From the NCBI GenBank assembly GCA_963756525.1, contig CAVWNR010000009.1, positions 1-64,000 of the forward strand: DNA of 64,000 nucleotides. The letters are read 5' to 3'. The stretch is from CAVWNR01 sp963756525. GTDB lineage: Bacteria > Actinomycetota > Actinomycetes > Mycobacteriales > Jatrophihabitantaceae. Position 1 is the first letter of the stretch. Every line of letters starts with the position of its first letter. The notes beneath the pieces were generated by a model. That model searched no databases. It was not told the DNA's origin and saw only the letters and a list, made by a program, of their open reading frames with translations. This document shows positions 45,459 through 53,854 of the stretch, piece by piece. A program made the translations under genes and the position numbers.

Positions 45459-46214
45459 ATGCCTTTTCGACGCACAGTGGCGGGTACTACTGAGGCGCTA
45501 TCTCTCCGCGCGCATGACGAAGGGAAGCCCAGCCGGACGGCCACCGCGGAAGGCCCCGAGCCGTCGCCGCACTCGGAGCGCAACTCACCGAGCCAGCCCG
45601 GCGTACCCGCCCAACCAGCATCAGCTCCAGGATCGACCACCATGTCGTCGGAATCGGCGAGCGCAGCCAGCAAGACGAGCAGCCTGCCAGGCCTGCGCAG
45701 CCTCGATCACGTCGCCTTCACCGTGCCCGATCTTCGGGAGGCGATCGAGTTCTTCACCGATCACTTTGGCGCCACCGTGGTCTTCCACGACGGACCGTTT
45801 CGCGGTGATGGCACAGAGATGCGTGAGCGGCTCGACGTCGATCCGAGAGCGTCCTGCCGTCTCGCCATGCTCCGCCTCGGCGACACCACCAACCTCGAGC
45901 TGTTCCAATACACCGCGCCGGAACAGCGGACCACCCCACCACGCAACAGCGACATCGGCGGGCATCATTTAGCATTCTACGTAGACGACATTGATGACGC
46001 GCGCGACTACCTTGCGCAGGTCCCCGGCGTCCAGCTGATGAACGGGCCTAACGGCGTCGCAGCAGACTCGCCAGTCGCCGGGCAGCGCTGGTTCTATTTC
46101 ACAACCCCCTGGGGCATGCACATGGAGGTAACCACCGACGGCCGAAACACTTTTTATGCCGGACTCCCGGGCGCCGGCATGGTCCCCCCTCGCGGACGAA
46201 GTGCTACAGCATGA
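45459..46214 (+). CDS. VOC-family (glyoxalase/dioxygenase-like) protein
   Basis: A 251-residue protein. ATG 45459 with CCAGGAG upstream decides the start. About 70 disordered Ser/Pro/Thr-rich residues precede the VOC domain, which starts LRSLDHVAFTVPDLREAIEFFTDHFGATVVFHDGPF (metal His) and continues LGDTTNLELFQYTAP with a candidate metal Glu, then GGHHLAFYVDDIDDARDYL and WFYFTTPWGMHMEVTT with the second His/Glu pair. Members are isomerases, lyases or ring-cleavage dioxygenases needing a divalent metal. It is the last gene of the catabolic run. The long leader has no signal peptide; a start at ATG 45642 would remove most of it. Confidence 0.8.
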   Translation: MPFRRTVAGTTEALSLRAHDEGKPSRTATAEGPEPSPHSERNSPSQPGVPAQPASAPGSTTMSSESASAASKTSSLPGLRSLDHVAFTVPDLREAIEFFTDHFGATVVFHDGPFRGDGTEMRERLDVDPRASCRLAMLRLGDTTNLELFQYTAPEQRTTPPRNSDIGGHHLAFYVDDIDDARDYLAQVPGVQLMNGPNGVAADSPVAGQRWFYFTTPWGMHMEVTTDGRNTFYAGLPGAGMVPPRGRSATA

Positions 46215-46360
46215 GCACACTTCACAGCACCGCCCGCCCCAGGATCACGGCGCCCCGAGGTGCGATCGAATCACCCGTGCCGTAGGACCCCGGCCCAGCC
46301 GGAAAGACAACGCCGGCGCGTGCCGAGCGGCGGGCGCCTCAGGATCGTGTTGGGAGCGTC

Positions 46361-46621
46361 ATGACCGACCGCCAGACCCACGCACAGCAGCCGCCGGCGA
46401 CTGCCGTTGGCTACCGCTGGTGGCGGCGGCTGCTCAGCTTTGAGCAGCCTGCCGATCGTGCCGATCCGGACGATCAGAACGAGTGGGCGACCTACAGCCT
46501 GCCGTGGACCGCGGCCCGGCAGCTCTGGGCAATACCCTCCCGGCGCTGCGAGGGCACATGCCCAACCGGTTTCCTCTTCTCCGGTCCGAGCCCGGAGAGC
46601 CGTGAGCCTAACTTAATTTAA
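46361..46621 (+). CDS. Short hypothetical protein or gene fragment
   Basis: An 86-residue frame with GGGAG five bases upstream of its ATG. MTDRQTHAQQPPATAVGYRWWRRLLSFEQPADRADPDDQNEWATYSLPW reads like a real N-terminus, after which the sequence turns Arg/Ser/Pro-rich. It lies between the catabolic locus and an insertion-sequence remnant, so it may be the start of a gene cut by rearrangement. No family was recognised. Confidence 0.35.
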   Translation: MTDRQTHAQQPPATAVGYRWWRRLLSFEQPADRADPDDQNEWATYSLPWTAARQLWAIPSRRCEGTCPTGFLFSGPSPESREPNLI

Positions 46622-46810
46622 TCCCGGATCCCGGCGATCGTCGGGTAGAACTCACCAAAATCGACGGACGCGTGCACGTCAACCGACCTGACCTGGGACG
46701 GCCAGCCAGACACAACAATTCCAGCACGGGACCTGCGGTCATGGCGACCCTGCGCAAACCTCGCGATCAGTGTGCACCGCCGTCACGGCGCTACCAACAT
46801 CGCCGCCGCG

Positions 46811-46975
46811 GCGACGGGGCGCTGTTCAGCACCGCGCTGCCGCACCGGCTGCGCGACCTGCCCCGCACCCAGATCGGCATGACCAGCGCCCAGAAAACCC
46901 CCTGCCACGCCGCGTTCGACCCCCGCCGGTAACTTCACAGTCAGTTTCGTGAACCCGATGACCACAATTAGTGAC
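46811..46975 (+). mobile_element. Transposase remnant, internally deleted
   Basis: 46811-46930 matches 60332-60451 (FCDGALFSAALPHRL / IGMTSAQKTACHAAFDPRR) at nearly every base. It then jumps to sequence equal to the 3' flank of that transposase (CAGTTTCGTGAACCCGATGA, 46942-46961), skipping about 760 bases. The same flank leads to the 217-bp repeat in both places. It is a deletion derivative of the element at 60.1-61.5 kb. Confidence 0.75.
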
Positions 46976-47033
46976 TGTCCGGCATCTATCTATCTGATGC
47001 GTCAATGAATGATGATGATTTAACGATGGATGG

Positions 47034-47250
47034 GGTCGTTCACGAATCTCTGGGAGGTCGGATCCGGCGGCCGTGAGCACGAGACCGAGCGGCGCCGACA
47101 CAGGCTGAGGAATCGGGATGGCACAGCCCATTGCAACCGGGGGGCCAGCCGCCTGCAACGCCCGGTGGCCTTGCGGGCAAGGTGCGGCGAGAGCGGGCGC
47201 ACGATCGGGCAAGGTGTGCTGACCGATCCAGTGCCGCCGGACGGGTTCAG
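47034..47250. repeat. 217-bp dispersed repeat, copy A
   Basis: Gap-free match to copies B and C. Its left side is joined by an ATGATG-rich spacer of about 80 bases to the transposase remnant, as in copy B where the spacer is shorter. The right half, from GGGCAAGGTGCGG on, is the most conserved part in all three copies. Confidence 0.85.
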
Positions 47251-47443
47251 GCACGACGCGCCGGATCGTTTCGACCGCTCGCCCCGCTCTGCGAGGGGTA
47301 GGCGCACGAACGCGAGGCCGAACTGGTTACCGCGCTCGGGATCGAAGGGGGCTCGTCGAACGGTCGCAGGTTGACAGGTAGTCGCTACGACGCGCCTAGC
47401 TGGGCCGCAGAATGTCACACGGATTGCTGCCTGCCCGAGAGGA

Positions 47444-48580
47444 TCATCCGATGGCCTTGTAGATCGCGCTGACGTATTCCGCGGACCGTTCCGAGCCGAT
47501 GATGCCCGGCGCCATCTTGTTCATCACGTAGGAAATCGTCAGCGCGCGATCCAGATCCACGATCGTCATGGAACCGCCATAGCCGCCCCAAAAACAGATC
47601 CGCCCGTCCGGGATGTACCGCACCGAGGCCGGCTCGGGCAGCGCGTAGCCCATCCCCCAGCGCATCGGGATGCCGAGGACCAGGTCGACTCCGCGGGCCT
47701 GCTCGTTGAAAATCAGGTCAATCGTTTCCGGACGGAGAAGCCGATGCTCGCCCACCACTCCGCCGTTGGCCAGGCTCGACAGAATCGTACACAGCGAACG
47801 AGCGTTGCCGTGGCCGTTGACCGCGCCCAGCTCGGCACGACGCCACGCCGTGGAGTTCGCCTCCACCGCCGGGAACAGCGGGGCGGTGAACGTCCTGATC
47901 ATGATGCTCTGTGGATCAATCTCACCGAACTCCGGCGGCGGAGGCGGCACCACCTCGGCGGCGCGGTCCTGGTCGGCCGCCCGAAGTCCGATCTGGAAGT
48001 CAGCAGAAAGCGGCTCGGCGATCTCGCTCCGCACGAAGTCGGTCAGCGACGCCCCGGTCACACGGCGCACCAGCTCGCCGAGCAGGTGCCCGTAGTTGTT
48101 CGCGTGGTACCCGGACGCGGTGCCGGGCTCCCACCACGGTGCCTGCGCCGCCAACCGCGCGGTGGCACCGGCAAGGTCGTAGAAGTCAGACGTCTGGAAC
48201 GGCTGCTCCCACCCTGAAACCCCCGAGGTGTGCGACAGCACGTGCCGGACGAGCACGTTCCCCTTACCCGCCGCCGCAAACTCGGGCCAATAGCGGGCAA
48301 CCGGCGCGTCGACGTCGAGCTGCCCCCGATCGACCAGCATCAGGACGGCGAGGCTGGTGACCATCTTCGTGGACGACCAGACGTTCACGATGGTGTCTTC
48401 GGTCCACGGCCGACCGTGAGACTCGTCGGCGCATCCACCCCAGAGGTCGGCGACAGGCCGCCCAGCGAGTCGGACCGCGACGCTCACGCCCACCTCACGG
48501 CCAGCATCGAGGTTGTCCTCCAGCAGCGCTCGAAGCTCAGCGAATTCAGGCGCGCTGTCGCCGCGTACATGGGTCGTCAT
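47444..48580 (-). CDS. Serine hydrolase, EstB-like (family VIII esterase/beta-lactamase fold)
   Basis: A 378-residue protein without signal peptide. The catalytic Ser-x-x-Lys is SSTK (Ser69, Lys72). The Tyr motif lies in GTASGYHANNYGHLLGELV and the third box near FWGGYGGSM. WGGCADESHGRPWTEDTIVNVWSSTK is the common opening of this family, which hydrolyses esters and lactones rather than beta-lactams. ATG 48580 is preferred over the longer upstream frame because GAGGAC precedes it. It diverges from the acyl-CoA-ligase remnant at 48738 over a region with an AGCTTC/GAAGCT dyad at 48682-48697. Confidence 0.85.
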   Translation of the reverse strand: MTTHVRGDSAPEFAELRALLEDNLDAGREVGVSVAVRLAGRPVADLWGGCADESHGRPWTEDTIVNVWSSTKMVTSLAVLMLVDRGQLDVDAPVARYWPEFAAAGKGNVLVRHVLSHTSGVSGWEQPFQTSDFYDLAGATARLAAQAPWWEPGTASGYHANNYGHLLGELVRRVTGASLTDFVRSEIAEPLSADFQIGLRAADQDRAAEVVPPPPPEFGEIDPQSIMIRTFTAPLFPAVEANSTAWRRAELGAVNGHGNARSLCTILSSLANGGVVGEHRLLRPETIDLIFNEQARGVDLVLGIPMRWGMGYALPEPASVRYIPDGRICFWGGYGGSMTIVDLDRALTISYVMNKMAPGIIGSERSAEYVSAIYKAIG

Positions 48581-48737
48581 GATCAGTCGGTCCTCACCAG
48601 TGGAGTGCATGGGTTGACTCCAGAGTCTGGCCGTCGATGCCCAGGCGTGCAACATTCCTGAGAGTGTCGCGGGAGCGCACTAGCTTCAGCCGAAGCTTCA
48701 GACAGCGTCACGGCCACAGGAGACGAGAGGGGTGACG

Positions 48738-49130
48738 ATGGTCAGCTCGCTGGACCCCGTCGAACGCCGCGTCAGCGTGGACCCCGACACCATCGCGATC
48801 CCCAATGAGCGTGGCCACCACACCTACGGGCAGTGCTGTCCGCCGCCCGCGCTTCGCCCCCGGCCTGCGCCGCCGCGGTGTCCAGGCCGGCGACCGCACC
48901 GTGCTCATCGCGCCGACTGTGTCCGAGTTCGTCGTATCCAGTGTCGCCGGCGGCGTCCTCGTGCCGATGAACACCATGTCGACCGAGGACGAGGTCGGCT
49001 ACGTACTGCGAGACTCGGACGCCCGGGTCGTCATCAGTTGGCGGCGAGGCACCGACACGCGCGGCCCGTGCCGCCGCCCTTCCCACCGTCGCGCTCGCCG
49101 CGCGGGCGGTGAGCTTTCGAACAGTTCCTA
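48738..49130 (+). pseudogene. Acyl-CoA synthetase (AMP-binding) N-terminal remnant
   Basis: The opening VSSLDPVERRVSVDPDTIAIPNERGHHTYGQ is followed, one frame over, by FAPGLRRRGVQAGDRTVLIAPTVSEFVV and GGVLVPMNTMSTEDEVGYVLRDSDARVVI, the first ~120 residues of an ANL-family ligase. A second frame change follows near 49060 (AAALPTVALAARA). The ATP motif and the rest are missing. It was an acyl-CoA-activating enzyme next to the acyl-CoA cluster. Confidence 0.75.
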
Positions 49131-49194
49131 GGCGAAGGTTCGGTACTGGGTTGTATGCGGATACGACCGTGCGGTCAGCGGGTCACGGGCCTGC

Positions 49195-49525
49195 TCACCA
49201 CGACAGCGCGGCAATGTGATCGGTGATCGGATGGCGCGGGCGTTCGGAGTACTTCGAGTGCGTTCCGAACGTGCGGTGCGCGTACACCAGCGGCGGCAAC
49301 GCACGGTGACTGGAATTGACCACCAGCCCGAACAGCAGCAGGTGGTCCCCGCCTTCGACGGTCTGGTACAGCTCGCACTCGATCCACCCGCCGGCCTCTG
49401 TCAGCCGTGGCAGCCCGGCGCTCATGTGCCAGCCGACACCCGCGAACCGGTCCACACCGCCGCGGGCGAACACCATGGCCAGGTCCTCCTGAGCCAGACC
49501 GAGCAGATTTACCCGAAACGCCCGG
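49195..49525 (-). pseudogene. Flavin reductase-like protein, N-terminus lost
   Basis: The frame reads FRVNLLGLAQEDLAMVFARGGVDRFAGVGW, GLPRLTEAGGWIECELYQTVEGGDHLLLFGLVV, which is the C-terminal half of a flavin-reductase (HpaC-like) domain. The N-terminal FMN-binding part is replaced upstream by a plus-strand acyltransferase fragment. An ATG at 49476 would start inside the domain, so a working protein is unlikely. Confidence 0.7.
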
Positions 49526-49538
49526 TCTGCCGGATGCC

Positions 49539-49650
49539 GACGTAAACGCGGTCGGCAAGGGCATCGGCGCGACGGTGAACGACCTCGCGCTGACGGCCAT
49601 CACCGGGGGCCTGCGGCAGTACTTGGCCGACCACGGGGAACGTGTGGCGC
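49539..49650 (+). pseudogene. WS/DGAT-type acyltransferase fragment
   Basis: DVNAVGKGIGATVNDLALTAITGGLRQYLADHGERV matches the C-terminal domain of wax-ester synthase/diacylglycerol acyltransferases, where the ATVNDV(x)LA motif is conserved. Only about 36 residues remain between other fragments. Confidence 0.6.
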
Positions 49651-49724
49651 GGCTGACCGCAGTCGGCGGCCGCCAGCGCGAAGCAGACGACAGTCGTGAT
49701 CCGCGACGGGCCACGGCCGCGGCG

Positions 49725-50942
49725 TCAGGCCAACAAGGATTGGCGTCGCTTCAGCTCCGCCCGGGCGATCGTTCGCTTGTGGACCTCGTCAGGTCCGTCG
49801 GCGATGCGAAGGTGACGCTGATGCACGTACATCTCGGCCAGCGGTACGTCATTCGACATTCCTGCCGCCCCGAACACCTGGATGGCACGGTCGATGATCG
49901 TGGCGGCGGCGGTGGGAGCGGCGACCTTGATGGCTGCGATCTCGACGCGGGCGCCCTTGTTCCCGACGGTGTCCATGAGATAGGCGGCCTTCATGGTCAG
50001 CAGTCGAATCATCTCTAGTTCCACCCGGGCTTCGGCGATCCAGTCCTGTATGTTCGCGCGGCTCGCGAGAGTCTCGCCGAAGGTCGTACGGGTCAGAGCC
50101 CGATCGATCATCAGGTCAAGCGCCCGTTCAGCCATCCCGATCGACCTCATGCAGTGGTGGATGCGTCCCGGACCAAGTCGCGCCTGGCTGATGAGGAACC
50201 CATCGCCCTCGCCGGACAGAATGCACGTCGCGGGTACCCGGACATCCTCAAAGAGGATCTCGGCATGCCCCTCGCGATCCATATACCCGAAGGTCGGCAG
50301 CGACCGGACCCGCGTTACCCCCGGCGTGTCAACCGGAACCAAGATCATGCTTTGCTGACGGTGCTTGGGGCCGGTCGGATCCGTCTTGCCCATCACGATC
50401 AGCAGCCGGCAATGGGCGTGCAGCGCGCCCGATGCCCACCACTTCCGCCCGTTCAGGACGTAGTCCTCCCCGTCGCGGACGATGCTCAACTCGATGTTCG
50501 TGGCGTCGGAGCTCGCCACCGCCGGCTCGGTCATCGCGAAAGCAGACCGAATCAGCCCATCGAGCAGAGGCTGCAGCCACCGCTGCTTCTGTTCAGTCGT
50601 CCCGAACCGCGCCAAAATCTCCATGTTCCCGGTGTCCGGCGCACTGCAGTTGGTGGCTTCGGGCGCAAGGTGGGCGCTTCGACCCATGAGTTCGGCCAGT
50701 GGCGCGTATTCGACGTTCGACAAGCCAGCGCCAAGATCCGACTCCGGGAGGAACAGGTTCCACAGGCCTCGCTCGCGGGCCTGAGCCTTCAAGTCCTCGA
50801 CAACCTGGGGATGGTGATGCGGGTCACCAGCCGCGGCCAGTTGATCCGCCGACACGGCCTCGGCCGGGTAGACACACTCGGTCATGAACTCCGACAGCTT
50901 CTGCTGCAGCTCAAGCGACCTGGCCGACGGGCGAATATCCAC
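49725..50942 (-). CDS. Acyl-CoA dehydrogenase family protein
   Basis: A 405-residue flavoprotein. GTG 50942 is chosen because GAGGAGTCAGC precedes it. AFAMTEPAVASSDATNIELSIV and VLNGRKWWASGALH are the FAD/substrate strands, EGDGFLISQARLGPGRIHHCMRSIGMAERALDLMIDRAL the helical domain, and QVFGAAGMSNDVPLAEMYVHQRHLRIADGPDEVHKRTIAR the C-terminus. The base residue of this subgroup lies in the final domain. It forms the alpha-beta double bond of an acyl-CoA with FAD. It diverges from the QsdR-type regulator, with operator 1 lying 58 bp upstream of its start. Confidence 0.9.
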   Translation of the reverse strand: MDIRPSARSLELQQKLSEFMTECVYPAEAVSADQLAAAGDPHHHPQVVEDLKAQARERGLWNLFLPESDLGAGLSNVEYAPLAELMGRSAHLAPEATNCSAPDTGNMEILARFGTTEQKQRWLQPLLDGLIRSAFAMTEPAVASSDATNIELSIVRDGEDYVLNGRKWWASGALHAHCRLLIVMGKTDPTGPKHRQQSMILVPVDTPGVTRVRSLPTFGYMDREGHAEILFEDVRVPATCILSGEGDGFLISQARLGPGRIHHCMRSIGMAERALDLMIDRALTRTTFGETLASRANIQDWIAEARVELEMIRLLTMKAAYLMDTVGNKGARVEIAAIKVAAPTAAATIIDRAIQVFGAAGMSNDVPLAEMYVHQRHLRIADGPDEVHKRTIARAELKRRQSLLA

Positions 50943-50999
50943 GCTGACTCCTCGATACGTTCGGGATAAGACAGGGCCGTGCAGACGCGTATCTCTACT

Positions 51000-51027
51000 G
51001 CTGCAACATATAGTGAAATGTTGCAGC
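51000..51027. promoter_or_regulatory. Operator 1: perfect inverted repeat between ACAD and TetR genes
   Basis: GCTGCAACAT and ATGTTGCAGC form a perfect 10-bp dyad around the spacer ATAGTGAA. The core arms are TGCAACAT/ATGTTGCA with an 8-nt spacer, the same geometry as at 52682 and 55043. It lies in the intergenic region of a divergent TetR regulator, the usual place for its own operator. Confidence 0.75.
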
Positions 51028-51188
51028 CGCGCAAGGAGGCTGCTGCGACTCTCGTGGCTTGGCTTCCTCATGAGGCGACTACGGGCAGGCAGTCGTCCCC
51101 CCGGAGGCGGCCGTCCGACACTGCCGGGGTGGAACCGCTCTGGGCGGCGCGAGGGGTCCGACAGTGCCTGAGGAACTACACTTCGCCC

Positions 51189-51785
51189 GTGTCAGCAGCT
51201 CAAGCGCAGGTATCCGGGCGCCGCAGCACTGCGCGCGACGCCTTCCGGCTCGCCCTCGACCAGTTCATGGCTGGACAGCGGCTAGACATGCAGGGTCTTG
51301 CCGGCGAGCTGGGCGTCGACCGCTCGACACTGTTTCGCTGGGTGGGCAACCGCGACACGCTCCTGTTGCGGGTCCTGACCGCGCTGACCGACCCTGCGCT
51401 GCGCGACGCTGCGGAACGCGCGCCGGGAGACGGCGGAGCGCGGATAGCACGAATAGCCTCGATGTACGCCGCCCGCGTCATTGCCAAGTCCTACTTCCGG
51501 GACTTCCTTCGACGCGAACCCGAACGCGCTCTGCGAATCATGACGACAAACGCGAGCCCCCTCCAGCGTCACGTGGTCGAGGTGTTCGACGGGTTCATCC
51601 GGCAGGAGGAGGACCGCGGATTCACCCACGCCCTGTCTTCCCGCGACCTGGCCTACCTCATCGTCAGAATCATCGAGTCGTTCATCTACGCCGATTTGAT
51701 CATCGGGGATGAACCAAACGCCGACAAAGTCGAACAAGCAATCGCGGCACTGGTGCACGCCAGTCTGAGCGACGACGGCGGATAG
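51189..51785 (+). CDS. QsdR-type TetR-family regulator
   Basis: A 198-residue regulator. The helix-turn-helix is GQRLDMQGLAGELGVDRSTLFRWVGNRDTLLLRVL, and the C-terminal domain reads FLRREPERALRIMTTNASPLQRHVVEVFDGFIRQEE and DLAYLIVRIIESFIYADLIIGDEPNADKVEQAI, the QsdR pattern. GTG 51189 fits the domain start; GAGGAA lies about 12 bases upstream, so the start is a little uncertain. TetR proteins bind DNA as dimers and are released by ligands, often acyl-CoAs or lactones. It is the likely reader of the three operators in this cluster. Confidence 0.85.
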   Translation: MSAAQAQVSGRRSTARDAFRLALDQFMAGQRLDMQGLAGELGVDRSTLFRWVGNRDTLLLRVLTALTDPALRDAAERAPGDGGARIARIASMYAARVIAKSYFRDFLRREPERALRIMTTNASPLQRHVVEVFDGFIRQEEDRGFTHALSSRDLAYLIVRIIESFIYADLIIGDEPNADKVEQAIAALVHASLSDDGG

Positions 51786-51866
51786 ACATGACCTCGGAGG
51801 CAGTAGCGCCGGTGCCCGGTCGCGCGGCTGCGGCAGCGCGTCCCTCGCGTTGTTCGCACTGCCCCG

Positions 51867-52637
51867 TCAGAGGCGAATCGCGGCACCACCGTCCACGATC
51901 AAGGTTGACCCGACCACGTAGTCCCCGGCACGACTGGCCAGGTACACCGCCGCGCCGGCCATATCCTCCGGCCGGCCGATTCGCTTGGCAGGAATCAGGT
52001 CCACGAGCGCGTCCGGAGCGTCCCGCGCGATGCGATTCATATCCGAAGCGAAAGCCCCCGGCGCGATGGCCGACACAACGATGCCGTCGTTTATCAGGCG
52101 TAATGCCAACCGCCGAGTTAGATGGATAACCGCCGCTTTGCTTGCGTGATAGGAGTACGTCTCTTGCGGGTTCAGCGCGATCCCGTCGACCGACGCGATG
52201 TTGATCACCTTCGACCGTGGCTGGTCAGCTGTCCTGCTCAGTAACGGTTTGAGGGCCTGCGTGAGGAAAAACGGCGTCTTCACGTTGAGGTCCATAACCT
52301 TGTCCCAGCCCTCTTCGGGGAAGCTGTCGAATTCTCGGCCCCACGCGGCGCCGGCGTTGTTCACGAGGATGTCCATCGCATCCTCGCGCTCGGCGTACCT
52401 CTCCACAAGATCACGAATGCCCTGCAGCGTCGACACGTCAGCGGGAATCGACCGGCACTCGCCGTGCGCCGACAGCTCGGCCGCGGCCGCATCGCACGCC
52501 GCCGCCTTGCGGGCAGTGATGTAGACCCGAGCACCCTGCACAAGCAGGCCCTCCGCGATCATCTTGCCGATGCCGCGTGATCCGCCGGTCACCAGAGCGG
52601 TACGCCCTTCCAGCGTGAACAGCTCGGTCATGTCCAT
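51867..52637 (-). CDS. SDR-family oxidoreductase
   Basis: A 256-residue classical short-chain dehydrogenase. NAD(P) motif TGGSRGIG near residue 18, NNAG at about 93, catalytic Ser in INIASVDG, Tyr-x-x-x-Lys as YHASK, and the end GRPEDMAGAAVYLASRAGDYVVGSTLIVDGG. Arg in TARK after the second strand favours NADP. It would oxidise or reduce a hydroxyacyl or ring alcohol. ATG 52637 has GAGGAG upstream; ATG 52631 is an alternative. It converges with the regulator gene and diverges from the phosphotransferase across operator 2. Confidence 0.9.
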   Translation of the reverse strand: MDMTELFTLEGRTALVTGGSRGIGKMIAEGLLVQGARVYITARKAAACDAAAAELSAHGECRSIPADVSTLQGIRDLVERYAEREDAMDILVNNAGAAWGREFDSFPEEGWDKVMDLNVKTPFFLTQALKPLLSRTADQPRSKVINIASVDGIALNPQETYSYHASKAAVIHLTRRLALRLINDGIVVSAIAPGAFASDMNRIARDAPDALVDLIPAKRIGRPEDMAGAAVYLASRAGDYVVGSTLIVDGGAAIRL

Positions 52638-52681
52638 GATGCGGGTGCTCCTCGAAGCTAGCGGGTCCGGCGGTGGCGCGT

Positions 52682-52705
52682 TGCATCATATCCCGAAACG
52701 ATGCA
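52682..52705. promoter_or_regulatory. Operator 2: inverted repeat between SDR and phosphotransferase genes
   Basis: TGCATCAT-ATCCCGAA-ACGATGCA: 8-nt arms with one mismatch and an 8-nt spacer that ends GAA, as in operators 1 and 3. It lies 45 bp upstream of the SDR start and 65 bp upstream of the APH start, so it can control both directions. Confidence 0.7.
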
Positions 52706-52770
52706 CTCGTCTGCTAGGCTGTTGCCGTCACCCACCGTCGGCGCCCCGCCTCGAGCCGTTGAGGAAGCCC

Positions 52771-53796
52771 ATGACCGTGCCGCAGGTCAATGTTCCCGGC
52801 GGTCCCTGGGTGCAAGACTGGCTCGAGAGATTGGGCATCGCGTCGGCTGCGCCGGTGATGCTCGAACGGATCGGAGGCGGCTACTCCAATCTGACCTACC
52901 GCGTGGCGGATTCCGCCGGCACCAAGTGGGTGCTGCGGCGTCCGCCTCACGGAAACCTGCTTCCGTCGGCGCATGACGTGACTCGTGAAGCTCGCATCAT
53001 GCACGCTCTTCGAGGCAGCTCTGTCCCGGTGCCGCGGATTGGCGCTGTCGCGGTTGACGACAGCGGGACGCCTTGGGTGCTGATGGAGTACATCGAGGGA
53101 GCCGTCCTCGACAGCGTCGCCGCGGGTGAGTCGATTGCCATGCAGGACCGCTACGGCGTCGGCCGGTCGATGGTTGAGACTCTCGCGAGCCTTCACGATC
53201 TCGACCTCGAGCACATCGGACTCGCAGATCTCAGCAGCCACGCGCCCTATGCCGAAAGGCAGCTGCGCCGCTGGCAGAAGCAATGGGAGGCCTCCCGCAC
53301 CCTTCCGCGTCCAGAACTCGATCAGCTGACCCGTCGTCTGTCATCGGCAATACCCAACAGACACGAGATCGCGCTCCTGCACGGCGACTTCCACCTCAAG
53401 AACGTGATCGTGCGCAGTGGCCGGGTCGTCGCTGCACTCGACTGGGAACTCAGCACGCTGGGCGACCCCCTGGCAGATCTCGGAACCTTGTTCGCGTATT
53501 GGCCGCACGCTGGCGAGTTCACCGCCCGCGACCTCGACGCACCGTCCACTGTTCAGGGATTTCCCACCCGAGAGAACCTTCTAAGCGAATATGCCCGAGC
53601 CTCCGGGCGAGACGTCTCGACCATCTCCTTCTGGCATGTCTTGGGGTTATGGAAGCTGGCAATCATCGGCATGGGTGTGCTTCGGAGAGCCAAGGATGAT
53701 CCGCGGGCACGGTCGCTGGCCATCACGCCGACGGAGCCCGACATCGACCAAATCCTGTCCTACGCCCACGAGATTGCAGACGCAGCCCACTTGTAG
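52771..53796 (+). CDS. APH-type phosphotransferase family protein
   Basis: A 341-residue kinase-fold protein. MLERIGGGYSNLTYRVADSAGTKWVLRRPP is the ATP-lobe start, LLHGDFHLKNVIV the catalytic loop with Asp and Asn, and ALDWELSTLGDPLADLG the metal-binding segment. It belongs to the group found next to acyl-CoA dehydrogenases (related to the kinase domain of ACAD10/11), where phosphorylation of a 4-hydroxyacyl-CoA has been shown for some members. Here it lies with an ACAD, an SDR and enoyl-CoA hydratases, which suits that role. TTGAGGAAG precedes ATG 52771. Confidence 0.88.
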   Translation: MTVPQVNVPGGPWVQDWLERLGIASAAPVMLERIGGGYSNLTYRVADSAGTKWVLRRPPHGNLLPSAHDVTREARIMHALRGSSVPVPRIGAVAVDDSGTPWVLMEYIEGAVLDSVAAGESIAMQDRYGVGRSMVETLASLHDLDLEHIGLADLSSHAPYAERQLRRWQKQWEASRTLPRPELDQLTRRLSSAIPNRHEIALLHGDFHLKNVIVRSGRVVAALDWELSTLGDPLADLGTLFAYWPHAGEFTARDLDAPSTVQGFPTRENLLSEYARASGRDVSTISFWHVLGLWKLAIIGMGVLRRAKDDPRARSLAITPTEPDIDQILSYAHEIADAAHL

Positions 53797-53854
53797 CCGG
53801 TCCGCCCTCAACCACCACGTGGCCTCGACGCCGCCAGAGCTAGGAGCGTTACGC

